DNA of 13,716 nt from ZC4RG30 sp039800965 (GTDB taxonomy: Bacteria; Pseudomonadota; Gammaproteobacteria; Steroidobacterales; Steroidobacteraceae). Below, one piece after another: positions 1 to 5,626 of this stretch. The position numbers and the translations under genes are program-made. The notes under the pieces are model-generated. The model made no database searches, had not been told where the DNA came from, and worked only from the letters and a program-made list of their open reading frames with translations. The stretch covers positions 1 to 13,716 of the forward strand of contig JBDLPS010000143.1 in the NCBI GenBank assembly GCA_039800965.1. The letters are read 5' to 3'. Position 1 is the stretch's first letter. Every line of letters starts with the position of its first letter.

Positions 1-265
1 CCGCGCCGTCGATATAGAGCGAAAGGCCATCGACATCGTTCAGGTCGACGAGGGGTATGCCGAGCGCCTTCAGGCGGGCGGTCGATGCTTCCGAGCTGGA
101 GACGGCGCCGGCGAGGCGGCCCACCCAAGGGCCGAGCTGGTCGATGAACGCATTGACCGTCGATCCTGTGCCGACGCCGAGGATCATGCCCTCGCTCAGT
201 TGCGCGATGGCTGCCGCCGCGACGCGCTGCTTCTTCTGTTGTTGTTCCTGCGAAGTGGCGGACAT
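1..265 (-). CDS. rpiA: Ribose-5-phosphate isomerase A, N-terminal part (runs off left edge)
   Basis: RpiA interconverts ribose 5-phosphate and ribulose 5-phosphate in the cytosolic pentose phosphate pathway. Only the first 88 codons are present. The visible N-terminus has the family landmarks: GVGTGST (residues 30-36, the phosphate/substrate loop), VSSSEAST (55-62), and the IDGA start of the conserved IDGADE motif (85-88), where the window ends. The full-length protein is usually about 215-220 residues, so more than half lies outside. The ATG at 263-265 is preceded by AGGGG (274-278) at 8-nt spacing, which supports this start. I see no convincing promoter in the 35 nt between this start and the upstream hairpin at 301-324, so transcription may come by read-through from the small unit upstream. 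In E. coli rpiA also lies near the ygfA-ssrS-zapA locus. Confidence 0.96.
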   Translation of the reverse strand, partial: MSATSQEQQQKKQRVAAAAIAQLSEGMILGVGTGSTVNAFIDQLGPWVGRLAGAVSSSEASTARLKALGIPLVDLNDVDGLSLYIDGA

Positions 266-300
266 GCGTAAAACCCCTGGAAAACAAGCTCCGAAAATGA

Positions 301-324
301 CTGTGCCCGCTTTCGCGGGCACAG
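301..324 (-). terminator. Perfect 10-bp hairpin with GAAA loop (terminator-like), upstream of rpiA
   Basis: Bases 301-310 and 315-324 are exact reverse complements. Read on the minus strand they form CTGTGCCCGC-GAAA-GCGGGCACAG, a G+C-rich 10-bp stem closed by a GNRA-type tetraloop. The next minus-strand bases are TCATTTTC, a short and imperfect U tract, so termination may be incomplete. It lies after the Lys-rich microORF and 36 nt before the rpiA start. It is best read as the 3' end of the microORF transcript or as an attenuator in an rpiA leader. Confidence 0.6.
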
Positions 325-344
325 CGAGTATCTTGGAAGGTGTG

Positions 345-371
345 GGCGGGTTGTCACGAGGGCAACCCGCC
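345..371 (-). other. Second perfect hairpin just after the Lys-rich microORF
   Basis: Bases 345-353 (GGCGGGTTG) and 363-371 (CAACCCGCC) are exact complements, forming a 9-bp stem with a 9-nt loop. It starts 12 nt after the microORF stop codon on the minus strand. There is no U tract after it, so it looks more like an mRNA-stabilising or regulatory structure than a standalone intrinsic terminator. Confidence 0.55.
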
Positions 372-383
372 GCCACCCCGAAG

Positions 384-437
384 TTACTTCTTCTTGGCAG
401 CCTTCTTCTTGGCAGCCTTCTTCTTGGCCTTGGCCAT
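384..437 (-). CDS. 17-residue Lys/Ala microprotein
   Basis: This is a complete 17-codon ORF: ATG at 435-437, TAA at 384-386. It encodes MAKAKKKAAKKKAAKKK. Apart from Met it contains only Ala (6) and Lys (10), and every Lys codon is AAG. A GGAGA Shine-Dalgarno (444-448) sits 6 nt before the ATG, and a good promoter (473-500) lies further upstream, so translation is plausible despite the size. The coding sequence is built from an exact 15-bp unit (AAG AAG AAG GCT GCC). The product resembles the Lys/Ala tails of bacterial histone H1-like and AlgP-type DNA-binding proteins, but no globular domain is present. It could bind nucleic acid, act as a leader peptide for rpiA, or be an incidental ORF in a regulatory RNA. 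Its function is unknown to me. Confidence 0.6.
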   Translation of the reverse strand: MAKAKKKAAKKKAAKKK

Positions 438-472
438 GACAGTTCTCCAGTTAAAGGTTAGTCCGGGGTCCG

Positions 473-500
473 AGTATATACACGCGTTGCCAGATATCAA
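473..500 (-). promoter_or_regulatory. Sigma70-type promoter of the Lys-rich microORF
   Basis: On the minus strand, TTGATA (495-500) and TATACT (473-478) are separated by 16 nt, and each matches the -35 or -10 consensus at five of six positions. The predicted start is near 466, giving a leader of about 28 nt that contains the GGAGA site. An A/T tract at 516-525 lies about 50-60 bases upstream of that start, where an UP element would be. It is the strongest-looking promoter I can see in the window. Confidence 0.65.
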
Positions 501-528
501 GCAAGCATGTATGCGAAATTTTTTTGCC

Positions 529-993
529 TCAGACCAGCGTCAGGATGAACCGCCAGTGCGTGGCATCCACCGGCGTGACTGAGAGCCGGTTGCCGCGACG
601 GAGCAGCAACAGTCCGTCGAGTTCCGCTTCGGCGTGTTCGCGCAAGTCGCCGAGTGGCACGAGTCGCTTCATGCGCTTCACGAGCTTGACGTCGACGCTG
701 TACCAAAGTGGCTTGTTTTCCGGGCTTTTTGCATCGAAGTATTCGCTGCGCGGATTCCACGCAGACGGATCCGGGTAGCCTGCGCGGACGATTTCCACGA
801 TGCCGGCGATGCCCGGTTCCGGACAGGACGAGTGGTAGAAGAACGCGAGGTCGCCCTGCTTCATCCCGTCGCGGAGCATGTTGCGAGCCTGGAAGTTGCG
901 CACGCCCTCCCATCCGGTCGTCCGGCGCGGTGCCGCTTCCAGGTCGTCGATCGAGAAGACCGAAGGTTCGGATTTCATCAGCCAGTAGTTCAT
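529..993 (-). CDS. EVE domain (PUA-like) protein
   Basis: This 154-residue protein is a single EVE domain, a PUA-like fold whose members (for example human THYN1) are proposed to read modified nucleic-acid bases. Family landmarks are the N-terminal YWLMKSEP (3-10), W28-x-GVRNFQARNML (28-40), GDLAFFYHS (47-55), GIVEIVR (64-70), the DP at 75-76 followed by W79, and WYSVDV (97-102). Length is normal for a stand-alone EVE protein. Its ATG overlaps the ygfA stop codon in an ATGA (990-993), so translation is probably coupled and the gene belongs to the zapB-zapA-ssrS-ygfA operon. Its ligand is not established here. A role in RNA or modified-base recognition is inferred from the fold only. Confidence 0.93.
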   Translation of the reverse strand: MNYWLMKSEPSVFSIDDLEAAPRRTTGWEGVRNFQARNMLRDGMKQGDLAFFYHSSCPEPGIAGIVEIVRAGYPDPSAWNPRSEYFDAKSPENKPLWYSVDVKLVKRMKRLVPLGDLREHAEAELDGLLLLRRGNRLSVTPVDATHWRFILTLV

Positions 994-1625
994 GGCGCGG
1001 TTCCGGGAGGCAGGATGTTGCGGGGGAAGCGGCGCGTAGCCGCTTCGGTGACGAGTCGGTCCAGCGGTACGTCATGCGCGCGCGCTGGCAGCGATTCCAC
1101 GCCCTGGCACTCGAAGGCGAGGCCTGCAAGCAGTGGTGCGTGCCAGTGTCGTTGCCCGCGTCGGAAGGCGAGCGCCCTGTCGTAATAGCCTTTGCCCATG
1201 CCGATGCGGTAGCCGCGCCGGTCGAAGCCGACAAGTGGCATCAATACGACATGCAGGCTGCGGGCACTGCGGGTGATGCCGGTGCCCGGCTCCAGAATGC
1301 CGTAACCGCCGCGGCGCATCGGGCCCGCGAGGGGCAGGAAGCGCATCCGGCTGCGGCGGTAGTCGGTGATCCGCGGGACGAAGACGCTGCATCCACGCGA
1401 CAGGGCGCGCGACAGGATCGGCCCGGTGTCGATTTCCTCGGACATCGAAAGGAAAAGTCCGATGCGCCGGCCCGGCGCAAGCCAGCCGGCTCCCTCGACG
1501 CGCCATGCGACGCTGCGGGCGGCACGCCGACGTTCTGCCGGTGGCACGTCGCGCCGGCGCTTGCGCAGTTCGCGTCGCAGCGAGCGCAGTGTTTCGTCGG
1601 AAGGGGGAGGGGCGGTGATTGCCAT
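990..1625 (-). CDS. ygfA: 5-formyltetrahydrofolate cyclo-ligase
   Basis: The enzyme converts 5-formyl-THF to 5,10-methenyl-THF using ATP, returning stored folate to one-carbon metabolism in the cytosol. The 211-residue protein shows the family motifs: a basic N-terminal helix (LRRELRKRRRDV, 16-27), GYGILEP (107-113), the phosphate-binding loop around YRIGMGKGYYDRAL (139-152), and DVPLDRLVTE (185-194). The frame stays open upstream to 1745, but that stretch is the 6S RNA. I therefore choose the ATG at 1623-1625, where the protein starts MAITAPPPSD and then the family helix. No clear Shine-Dalgarno precedes it. As in E. coli, the gene lies directly downstream of ssrS and is probably translated from ssrS read-through transcripts. 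In E. coli, ygfA has been linked to persistence and biofilm. Confidence 0.93.
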   Translation of the reverse strand: MAITAPPPSDETLRSLRRELRKRRRDVPPAERRRAARSVAWRVEGAGWLAPGRRIGLFLSMSEEIDTGPILSRALSRGCSVFVPRITDYRRSRMRFLPLAGPMRRGGYGILEPGTGITRSARSLHVVLMPLVGFDRRGYRIGMGKGYYDRALAFRRGQRHWHAPLLAGLAFECQGVESLPARAHDVPLDRLVTEAATRRFPRNILPPGTAP

Positions 1626-1636
1626 CGCTGGGGAAG

Positions 1637-1833
1637 AGTGGGCGTTACCCGCCGGTGCCGGTGCGGACCGTTGCTCTCGAACCGGAGCAACAGGTGGAGC
1701 CGGCTCCGGCAGGTAAGGCTCCCCGCACGGGGCGGATTTGCACAATGCTGCCTGGAACGTGGCTCCGGGGTGTTTTCAATTAGGGTCCGAGGTAACCCGG
1801 TCCACGTGTCGAACACCGCAGGTAACGCCCGCA
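1637..1833 (-). ncRNA. ssrS: 6S RNA (global regulator of RNA polymerase-sigma70)
   Basis: 6S RNA mimics an open promoter and sequesters the sigma70 holoenzyme in stationary phase. The call rests on structure and synteny. Bases 1821-1830 pair perfectly over 10 bp with 1640-1649, and the stem extends inward as GGTG/CACC, giving a closing stem of about 15-17 bp. It contains the 5' TGCGGTGTTCG segment also seen in other gammaproteobacterial 6S RNAs. Further in, GGACCG pairs with CGGTCC, and GGAGCC with GGCTCC flanks the apical arm. A TTGCTC...GAGCAA hairpin sits on the 3' side of the central bubble, as in E. coli. Total length is about 195 nt, normal for 6S. It lies exactly between zapA and ygfA, the canonical ssrS position. 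Ends are estimated from the closing stem. The promoter would lie in the 3' end of zapA, where I see only a weak TAGTAC -10 candidate (1840-1845). Confidence 0.88.
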
Positions 1834-1842
1834 GCCATGGTA

Positions 1843-2163
1843 CTACAGTTCGAGTTGTCGGCCGTTCGCCAGCGCGGTTTCGACGCGCTCGCGCAGGTAC
1901 TTGAGGCGCAGGCCCACGTCGCCTTCGAGGTGCTGCGACCTGCCCTTGAGCTTGACCAGTTCGTTGGCGAGGTTGAGCGCAGCCATGACGGCGATGCGGT
2001 CGGTGCCGACGACTTTCCCTGCGTCCCGGATCTCCCGCATCGTGCTGTTGAGGTAGGCCGCCGATTCGAGCAGTGCGTCGCGCTGGTCCGGCGGGCAGGC
2101 GATCGGGTATTCCTTGTCGAGCAGGCGCACGTTGACGCGAGTGACGGTGTCGACCTCGCTCAT
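1843..2163 (-). CDS. zapA: Cell division protein ZapA
   Basis: ZapA binds FtsZ filaments, bundles them and stabilises the Z-ring at midcell. The 106-residue product has the family layout. An N-terminal beta-rich head contains VNVRLLDKEYPIACPPDQRDALLESAAYLN (11-40). A long helix containing RIAVMAALNLANELVKLK (56-73) leads to the C-terminal coiled-coil tail (74-103) used for tetramerisation. Length is typical. The ATG overlaps the stop of the upstream coiled-coil gene in an ATGA (2160-2163), indicating translational coupling. Downstream is 6S RNA, the standard zapA-ssrS-ygfA order. Confidence 0.95.
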   Translation of the reverse strand: MSEVDTVTRVNVRLLDKEYPIACPPDQRDALLESAAYLNSTMREIRDAGKVVGTDRIAVMAALNLANELVKLKGRSQHLEGDVGLRLKYLRERVETALANGRQLEL

Positions 2164-2390
2164 GCCCCCTGCTCCAACGTCCGCAGCCGGCCGATCATGG
2201 CCTCGACGCGCGCTCGCACCTGCTCGTTCTTCTGCAGGAGGGAGGCACGCTCGCTGGCGAAGGCATCCTGGCGCTGGCGCAGCGCGCGGTTCTCTTCCTT
2301 GAGCTGCAGCACAGTGGTGACCAGCTCGTCCATGCGCTGTTCGAGACGCCGGAGTTCCTGGTCGACGTGGGATGGAGGGGTTTCGGCCAT
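2160..2390 (-). CDS. Small coiled-coil protein, ZapB-like (TIGR02449 type)
   Basis: The 76-residue protein is almost entirely a heptad-rich coiled coil (residues about 9-74: QELRRLEQRMDEL, LKEENRALRQRQ, NEQVRARVEAMIGRLRTLEQ). The sequence resembles the short proteins found next to zapA in many gammaproteobacteria and described as ZapB-like or TIGR02449. A role with ZapA at the Z-ring is inferred from coiled-coil character and overlap with zapA, not from a diagnostic motif. The ATG at 2388-2390 fits a leaderless start: TATAGT ends 6 nt before it. The longer upstream open frame would run through the divergent ygfB gene and is not credible. It is the first gene of the operon with zapA, ssrS, ygfA and the EVE gene. 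Confidence 0.85.
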   Translation of the reverse strand: MAETPPSHVDQELRRLEQRMDELVTTVLQLKEENRALRQRQDAFASERASLLQKNEQVRARVEAMIGRLRTLEQGA

Positions 2391-2396
2391 GCGAAA

Positions 2397-2426
2397 ACTA
2401 TAGGTCGGGGCTCGTTCGGGGGTCAA
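2397..2426 (-). promoter_or_regulatory. Promoter of the zapB-like/zapA operon, predicted leaderless
   Basis: On the minus strand, TTGACC (2421-2426, five of six matches to consensus) and TATAGT (2397-2402, five of six) are separated by 18 nt. Six bases then separate the -10 box from the ATG at 2390. A start site at the usual distance falls on the A of the ATG, so the mRNA would have no 5' leader. No Shine-Dalgarno is present. Confidence 0.65.
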
Positions 2427-2447
2427 TCGGCGGCAAGGGTGTTCAGG

Positions 2448-2453
2448 CATAAT
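2448..2453 (+). promoter_or_regulatory. -10 box of ygfB, predicted leaderless
   Basis: CATAAT (five of six matches to TATAAT) lies exactly 6 nt before the GTG start at 2460. The transcription start would coincide with the start codon, and no Shine-Dalgarno is visible. The matching -35 position (about 2424-2430) has no good hexamer and overlaps the -35 of the divergent zapB-like promoter. Confidence 0.45.
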
Positions 2454-2459
2454 CCGCCG

Positions 2460-3020
2460 GTGATCGAAGCTCCCAGTTATCCGGAACTGCAGCGCGCGCT
2501 GGCGCGGGCGCGGTCTGTTTCCGATGCATCCGAGGCCCACGGTACGCTCGTCGGGGCGTTGTGCGTCGCTTCCCCCTACACCTTCGAGGACTGGTGCGCC
2601 GAAATACTGCCTGAAGGCCGCGCGGTCGATGGCGTTGCCGGGACGCTGCAGGGGGTTTTCGAGGCCACGGTCGAAGCCCTGCAGGGCCAGGAAATGCAGT
2701 TCCAGCCGCTGTTGCCTGGCGATGACGTGAATCTCGCCGAGCGCGCGACGGCACTCGGGGAGTGGTGCCAGGGTTTCCTCTACGGCATCGGCACCGGTCT
2801 GCTCAGGGACGTCGACGCGGCGGGTGGCGAGGTGGCGGAGGTCCTGAAGGACTTCACCGAAATCACGCGCCTCGAGATCGATCCCGAGGATGGTGATGCG
2901 TCCAACGAGGATGCCTACGCGGAATTGCTCGAGTTCGTCCGCGTCGGCGTGCAGCTCGTGTTCGAACAACTCGATTCCCTGCGTGACGTGCCGCGGCCCG
3001 ACGGCGCGGCGCTGCATTGA
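2460..3020 (+). CDS. ygfB: UPF0149 family protein YgfB
   Basis: The protein is 186 residues from a GTG start. It matches the YgfB/YecA (UPF0149) family: SDASEAHGTLVGALC (21-35), LGEWCQGFLYGIGTGL (99-114), and a C-terminal EVLKDFTEITRLEID...AYAELLEFVRVGVQLVFEQL (127-171). There is no signal peptide or membrane segment. The biochemical role is not firmly known; in Pseudomonas aeruginosa YgfB has been implicated in beta-lactam resistance through regulation of a peptidoglycan amidase. An upstream open frame back to 2367 would add about 31 residues unlike the family and cross both divergent promoters, so I chose the GTG at 2460. It is the first gene of the conserved ygfB-pepP-ubiH-ubiI cluster. 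Confidence 0.9.
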   Translation: MIEAPSYPELQRALARARSVSDASEAHGTLVGALCVASPYTFEDWCAEILPEGRAVDGVAGTLQGVFEATVEALQGQEMQFQPLLPGDDVNLAERATALGEWCQGFLYGIGTGLLRDVDAAGGEVAEVLKDFTEITRLEIDPEDGDASNEDAYAELLEFVRVGVQLVFEQLDSLRDVPRPDGAALH

Positions 3021-3036
3021 CCTCCAAGGTGTGCCC

Positions 3037-4371
3037 ATGGCCAGGCTGGAACGACTGAAACCCGAGGAATTCGCCCGTCGCAGGCGCCAGTTGATGCGGA
3101 TCATGGGCCGCGACAGCGTGGCCATCGTGCCGGCTGCGCCGGTCCGTCATCGCAACAGCGACGTCGAGCATCCTTACCGCCAGGACAGCGACTTCCATTA
3201 CCTCACGGGTTTCGGCGAACCGGAATCCGTGGCCGTGCTGGTCCCCGGCCGACCCCATGGCGAATACATCCTCTTCGTCCGCGACCGCGACCCCCTCCGT
3301 GAGACCTGGGACGGGAGGCGTGCCGGTCCGGCCGGCGCGGTCGAGCGTTTTGGTGCGGACGATGCCTTCCCGATCACGGATATCGACGAGATCCTCCCGG
3401 GCCTGATGGAGAACCGCGAGAAGGTCTATTACGCGATGGGCACCCACCCGGAGTTCGACCAGCGCGTCGTCGGATGGGTTAACACGCTCCGCGCTCAGGC
3501 GCGGCACGGCAGGCATCCCCCGCAGGAGATGGTCGCGCTCGACCATGTGCTGCACGACATGCGGCTCTACAAGAGCCGGGCCGAACTGCAGATGATGCGG
3601 GTTTCGGCGGAGATCGCGGCCGCGGCCCACGTCCGCGCCATGCGCCATACGCGCCCTGGTGGCACGGAGTACGGCATCGTCGCCGAATTGCTGCATGAGT
3701 TCCGCCGGCACAACGCGGACACGTCCTACGAGCCCATCGTTGGCAGCGGCGCGAACAGTTGCATCCTCCACTACCGTGAAAACGACCAGCCCCTGGTCGA
3801 CGGCGACCTGTTGCTCGTGGATGCCGGTTGCGAGGTGGGCTGTTATGCCTCCGACATCACGCGCACCTGGCCGGTCAACGGGCGCTATTCGCCCGCGCAG
3901 CGCGAGGTCTACGACATCGTGCTCGACGCGCAGCTCGCTGCCATCGCGCAGGTGTATCCGGGCAACCACTGGAATGCCCCCCACGATGCTGCGGTCGAGG
4001 TCGTCACGCGCGGTCTTGTCCGCGCCGGGCTGCTCAAGGGCAAGGTTTCCGGGCTCGTGAAGGACGGCGCATACCGGAAGTTCTTCATGCACCGCACCGG
4101 TCACTGGCTTGGCCTGGATGTGCATGACGTCGGCGATTACAAGGTGGGCGACGAGTGGCGCGTGCTGGAGCCCGGGATGGCGATGACGATTGAGCCGGGG
4201 ATCTACATTCCGGCAGGCACGAAGGGCGTGCCGAAGCGCTATGCCAACATCGGCATCCGCATCGAGGACGACGTGGTGGTCACGCGCGATGGTTGCGAGG
4301 TGTTGACCGACGGCGTTCCCAAGGACGCGGACGAGATCGAAGCGCTCATGGCCGCGGCGGCCGTCGCTTAG
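3037..4371 (+). CDS. pepP: Xaa-Pro aminopeptidase (aminopeptidase P)
   Basis: PepP removes an N-terminal residue when the next residue is proline; it is a cytosolic dinuclear manganese enzyme. The 444-residue protein has the creatinase/aminopeptidase P N-terminal domain (about 10-150, with PYRQDSDFHYLTGF at 46-59) and a C-terminal pita-bread metallopeptidase domain (about 175-435). All five metal ligands are present: D262 and D273 (VDAG, SDIT), H356 (in HRTGHWLGLDVHDVG), E386 (TIEPG) and E410 (RIEDD). The accompanying histidines H352 and H363 are also there. Length matches E. coli PepP (441). The ATG at 3037 has AAGG (3026-3029) 7 nt upstream. It lies 16 nt after ygfB and 7 nt before ubiH, so co-transcription is likely. 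Confidence 0.97.
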   Translation: MARLERLKPEEFARRRRQLMRIMGRDSVAIVPAAPVRHRNSDVEHPYRQDSDFHYLTGFGEPESVAVLVPGRPHGEYILFVRDRDPLRETWDGRRAGPAGAVERFGADDAFPITDIDEILPGLMENREKVYYAMGTHPEFDQRVVGWVNTLRAQARHGRHPPQEMVALDHVLHDMRLYKSRAELQMMRVSAEIAAAAHVRAMRHTRPGGTEYGIVAELLHEFRRHNADTSYEPIVGSGANSCILHYRENDQPLVDGDLLLVDAGCEVGCYASDITRTWPVNGRYSPAQREVYDIVLDAQLAAIAQVYPGNHWNAPHDAAVEVVTRGLVRAGLLKGKVSGLVKDGAYRKFFMHRTGHWLGLDVHDVGDYKVGDEWRVLEPGMAMTIEPGIYIPAGTKGVPKRYANIGIRIEDDVVVTRDGCEVLTDGVPKDADEIEALMAAAAVA

Positions 4372-4378
4372 CACGCTC

Positions 4379-5626
4379 ATGGCCGACGAATCGGCAATCG
4401 GTGCCTGCGACGTCGCGATCGTCGGTGGCGGCATGGTAGGTGCGAGTCTCGCGCTTGCCCTCGCGCCGACCGGCCTGCGCATCGTTGTCATCGAGGCATT
4501 CGAGCCCGGCTCCCAGGGCCAGCCCAGTTTCGACGAGCGCACGTCGGCGCTCGGCAACGGCAGTCGCAATGTTTTCCAGGCGCTGGGACTCTGGTCCAGG
4601 CTGGAGTCCGAGGCGGCGCCGATCCGTCGCATCCACGTATCCGATGCCGGTCGTTTCGGATTTGCCCGCCTGGATGCGGGAGAGTTTGGCCAGGAGGCGC
4701 TCGGTTACGTGGTCGCCAATCGCGTCATGGGTCGTGAATTGTGGGCGGCGTTGCGGTCGCAGGACACGGTCCAGGTCCGCATGCCGGCCCGGGTCACGCG
4801 CGTGTCGCTCGATCCGGATACGGCCCAGGTCGAATTCGAACAGGGTGGGCAGGGCTGTCGCCTCGAGGCACGGCTTGTCGTCGCAGCCGATGGGGCGCAG
4901 TCGCTTGTACGCCAGGCCGCTGGCATCGGTGCGACGCGCGAGGATTACGATCAGACGGCGATCGTCGCTGCGCTGTGTACCGATCTGCCGGACGATGGAA
5001 CGGCCTATGAACGGTTTACGCAGGCCGGTCCGATGGCGCTGTTGCCACTCAAAGTGTCCTCTGCAGGCCATTGGCGGGCACTCGTGTGGGCGGCGCGTCC
5101 GGCGGATGCGGCGGCATTGATGGATCTTGATGACGCGGCATTCATGGCGCGCTGGCAGGACGCCTTCGGCTGGCGCGCCGGTCGCGCCCTGCGCCTGGGG
5201 CGCCGCGGCGCTTACCCGTTGTCGCTCGTGCGCGCCGGTGAGGCCGTGGCGACACGGGCGGTGTTGCTGGGCAACGCGTCCCAATCGCTGCATCCGGTCG
5301 CCGGTCAGGGATTCAACCTGGGCCTGCGCGATGCCGCCGGCCTGGCCGAGTTGCTCGCCGATGCTGCCGCGCGCGGTGCCGACGTGGGTTCGCCGGAGTT
5401 GCTTGCGAGGCATGCCACGTCGCGCAGCCACGACCGGGAAGGCGTCGTGCGTTTCACCGATCGTCTGGTACGGGGCTTTTCCGACGCGCGCCCGGGTCGC
5501 GCGGCGCTCCGCAACTTCGGTCTTCTCGCTTTCGATCTGTTGCCGCCGGCCAAGCGTGCGCTGAGCCGCATCAGCTTCGGCTTCGGAGGCGAGAGCCCGC
5601 GCCTGACCCGCGGACTGCCCCTGTGA
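4379..5626 (+). CDS. ubiH: 2-octaprenyl-6-methoxyphenol hydroxylase (ubiquinone biosynthesis)
   Basis: UbiH is an FAD-dependent aromatic hydroxylase acting on the ubiquinone ring (C1 position in E. coli), in the soluble Ubi complex. The 415-residue protein carries the Rossmann FAD motif VAIVGGGMVGASLALAL (12-28), the AADGAQS motif (169-175) linking FAD and NADPH binding, and a third motif GNASQSLHPVAGQGFNLGLRDA (298-319). The GN in place of the usual GD of this third motif, and the GFNLGLRD ending, are typical of UbiH and separate it from its neighbour. Its start is 7 nt after pepP with no strong Shine-Dalgarno. It ends in a GTGA overlap with ubiI, implying coupled translation. The exact ring position hydroxylated is assigned by homology and gene order. 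Confidence 0.92.
   Translation: MADESAIGACDVAIVGGGMVGASLALALAPTGLRIVVIEAFEPGSQGQPSFDERTSALGNGSRNVFQALGLWSRLESEAAPIRRIHVSDAGRFGFARLDAGEFGQEALGYVVANRVMGRELWAALRSQDTVQVRMPARVTRVSLDPDTAQVEFEQGGQGCRLEARLVVAADGAQSLVRQAAGIGATREDYDQTAIVAALCTDLPDDGTAYERFTQAGPMALLPLKVSSAGHWRALVWAARPADAAALMDLDDAAFMARWQDAFGWRAGRALRLGRRGAYPLSLVRAGEAVATRAVLLGNASQSLHPVAGQGFNLGLRDAAGLAELLADAAARGADVGSPELLARHATSRSHDREGVVRFTDRLVRGFSDARPGRAALRNFGLLAFDLLPPAKRALSRISFGFGGESPRLTRGLPL

Noticed and set aside
301..324. REP or dispersed palindrome element
   Set aside because: I found only one copy in the window, and its position between a small ORF and rpiA fits a terminator or attenuator better.
266..472. Lysine riboswitch or classical amino-acid attenuator
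   Set aside because: The Lys-rich ORF invites the idea, but no lysine-aptamer-like structure is evident and rpiA has no role in lysine metabolism. A leader function remains only a possibility.
1626..1745. 40-residue N-terminal extension of ygfA
   Set aside because: The frame is open, but these bases form part of the 6S RNA, and the residues (Pro/Ala-rich) are unlike the family N-terminus.
2367..2459. Upstream ATG extension of ygfB
   Set aside because: It would cross both divergent promoter boxes and add residues absent from UPF0149 proteins. The GTG at 2460 fits the family N-terminus and the -10 spacing.
2863..4632. 589-codon minus-strand frame opposite pepP
   Set aside because: It is antisense to pepP, which has all catalytic residues. 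The mirrored frame has no motif of its own.
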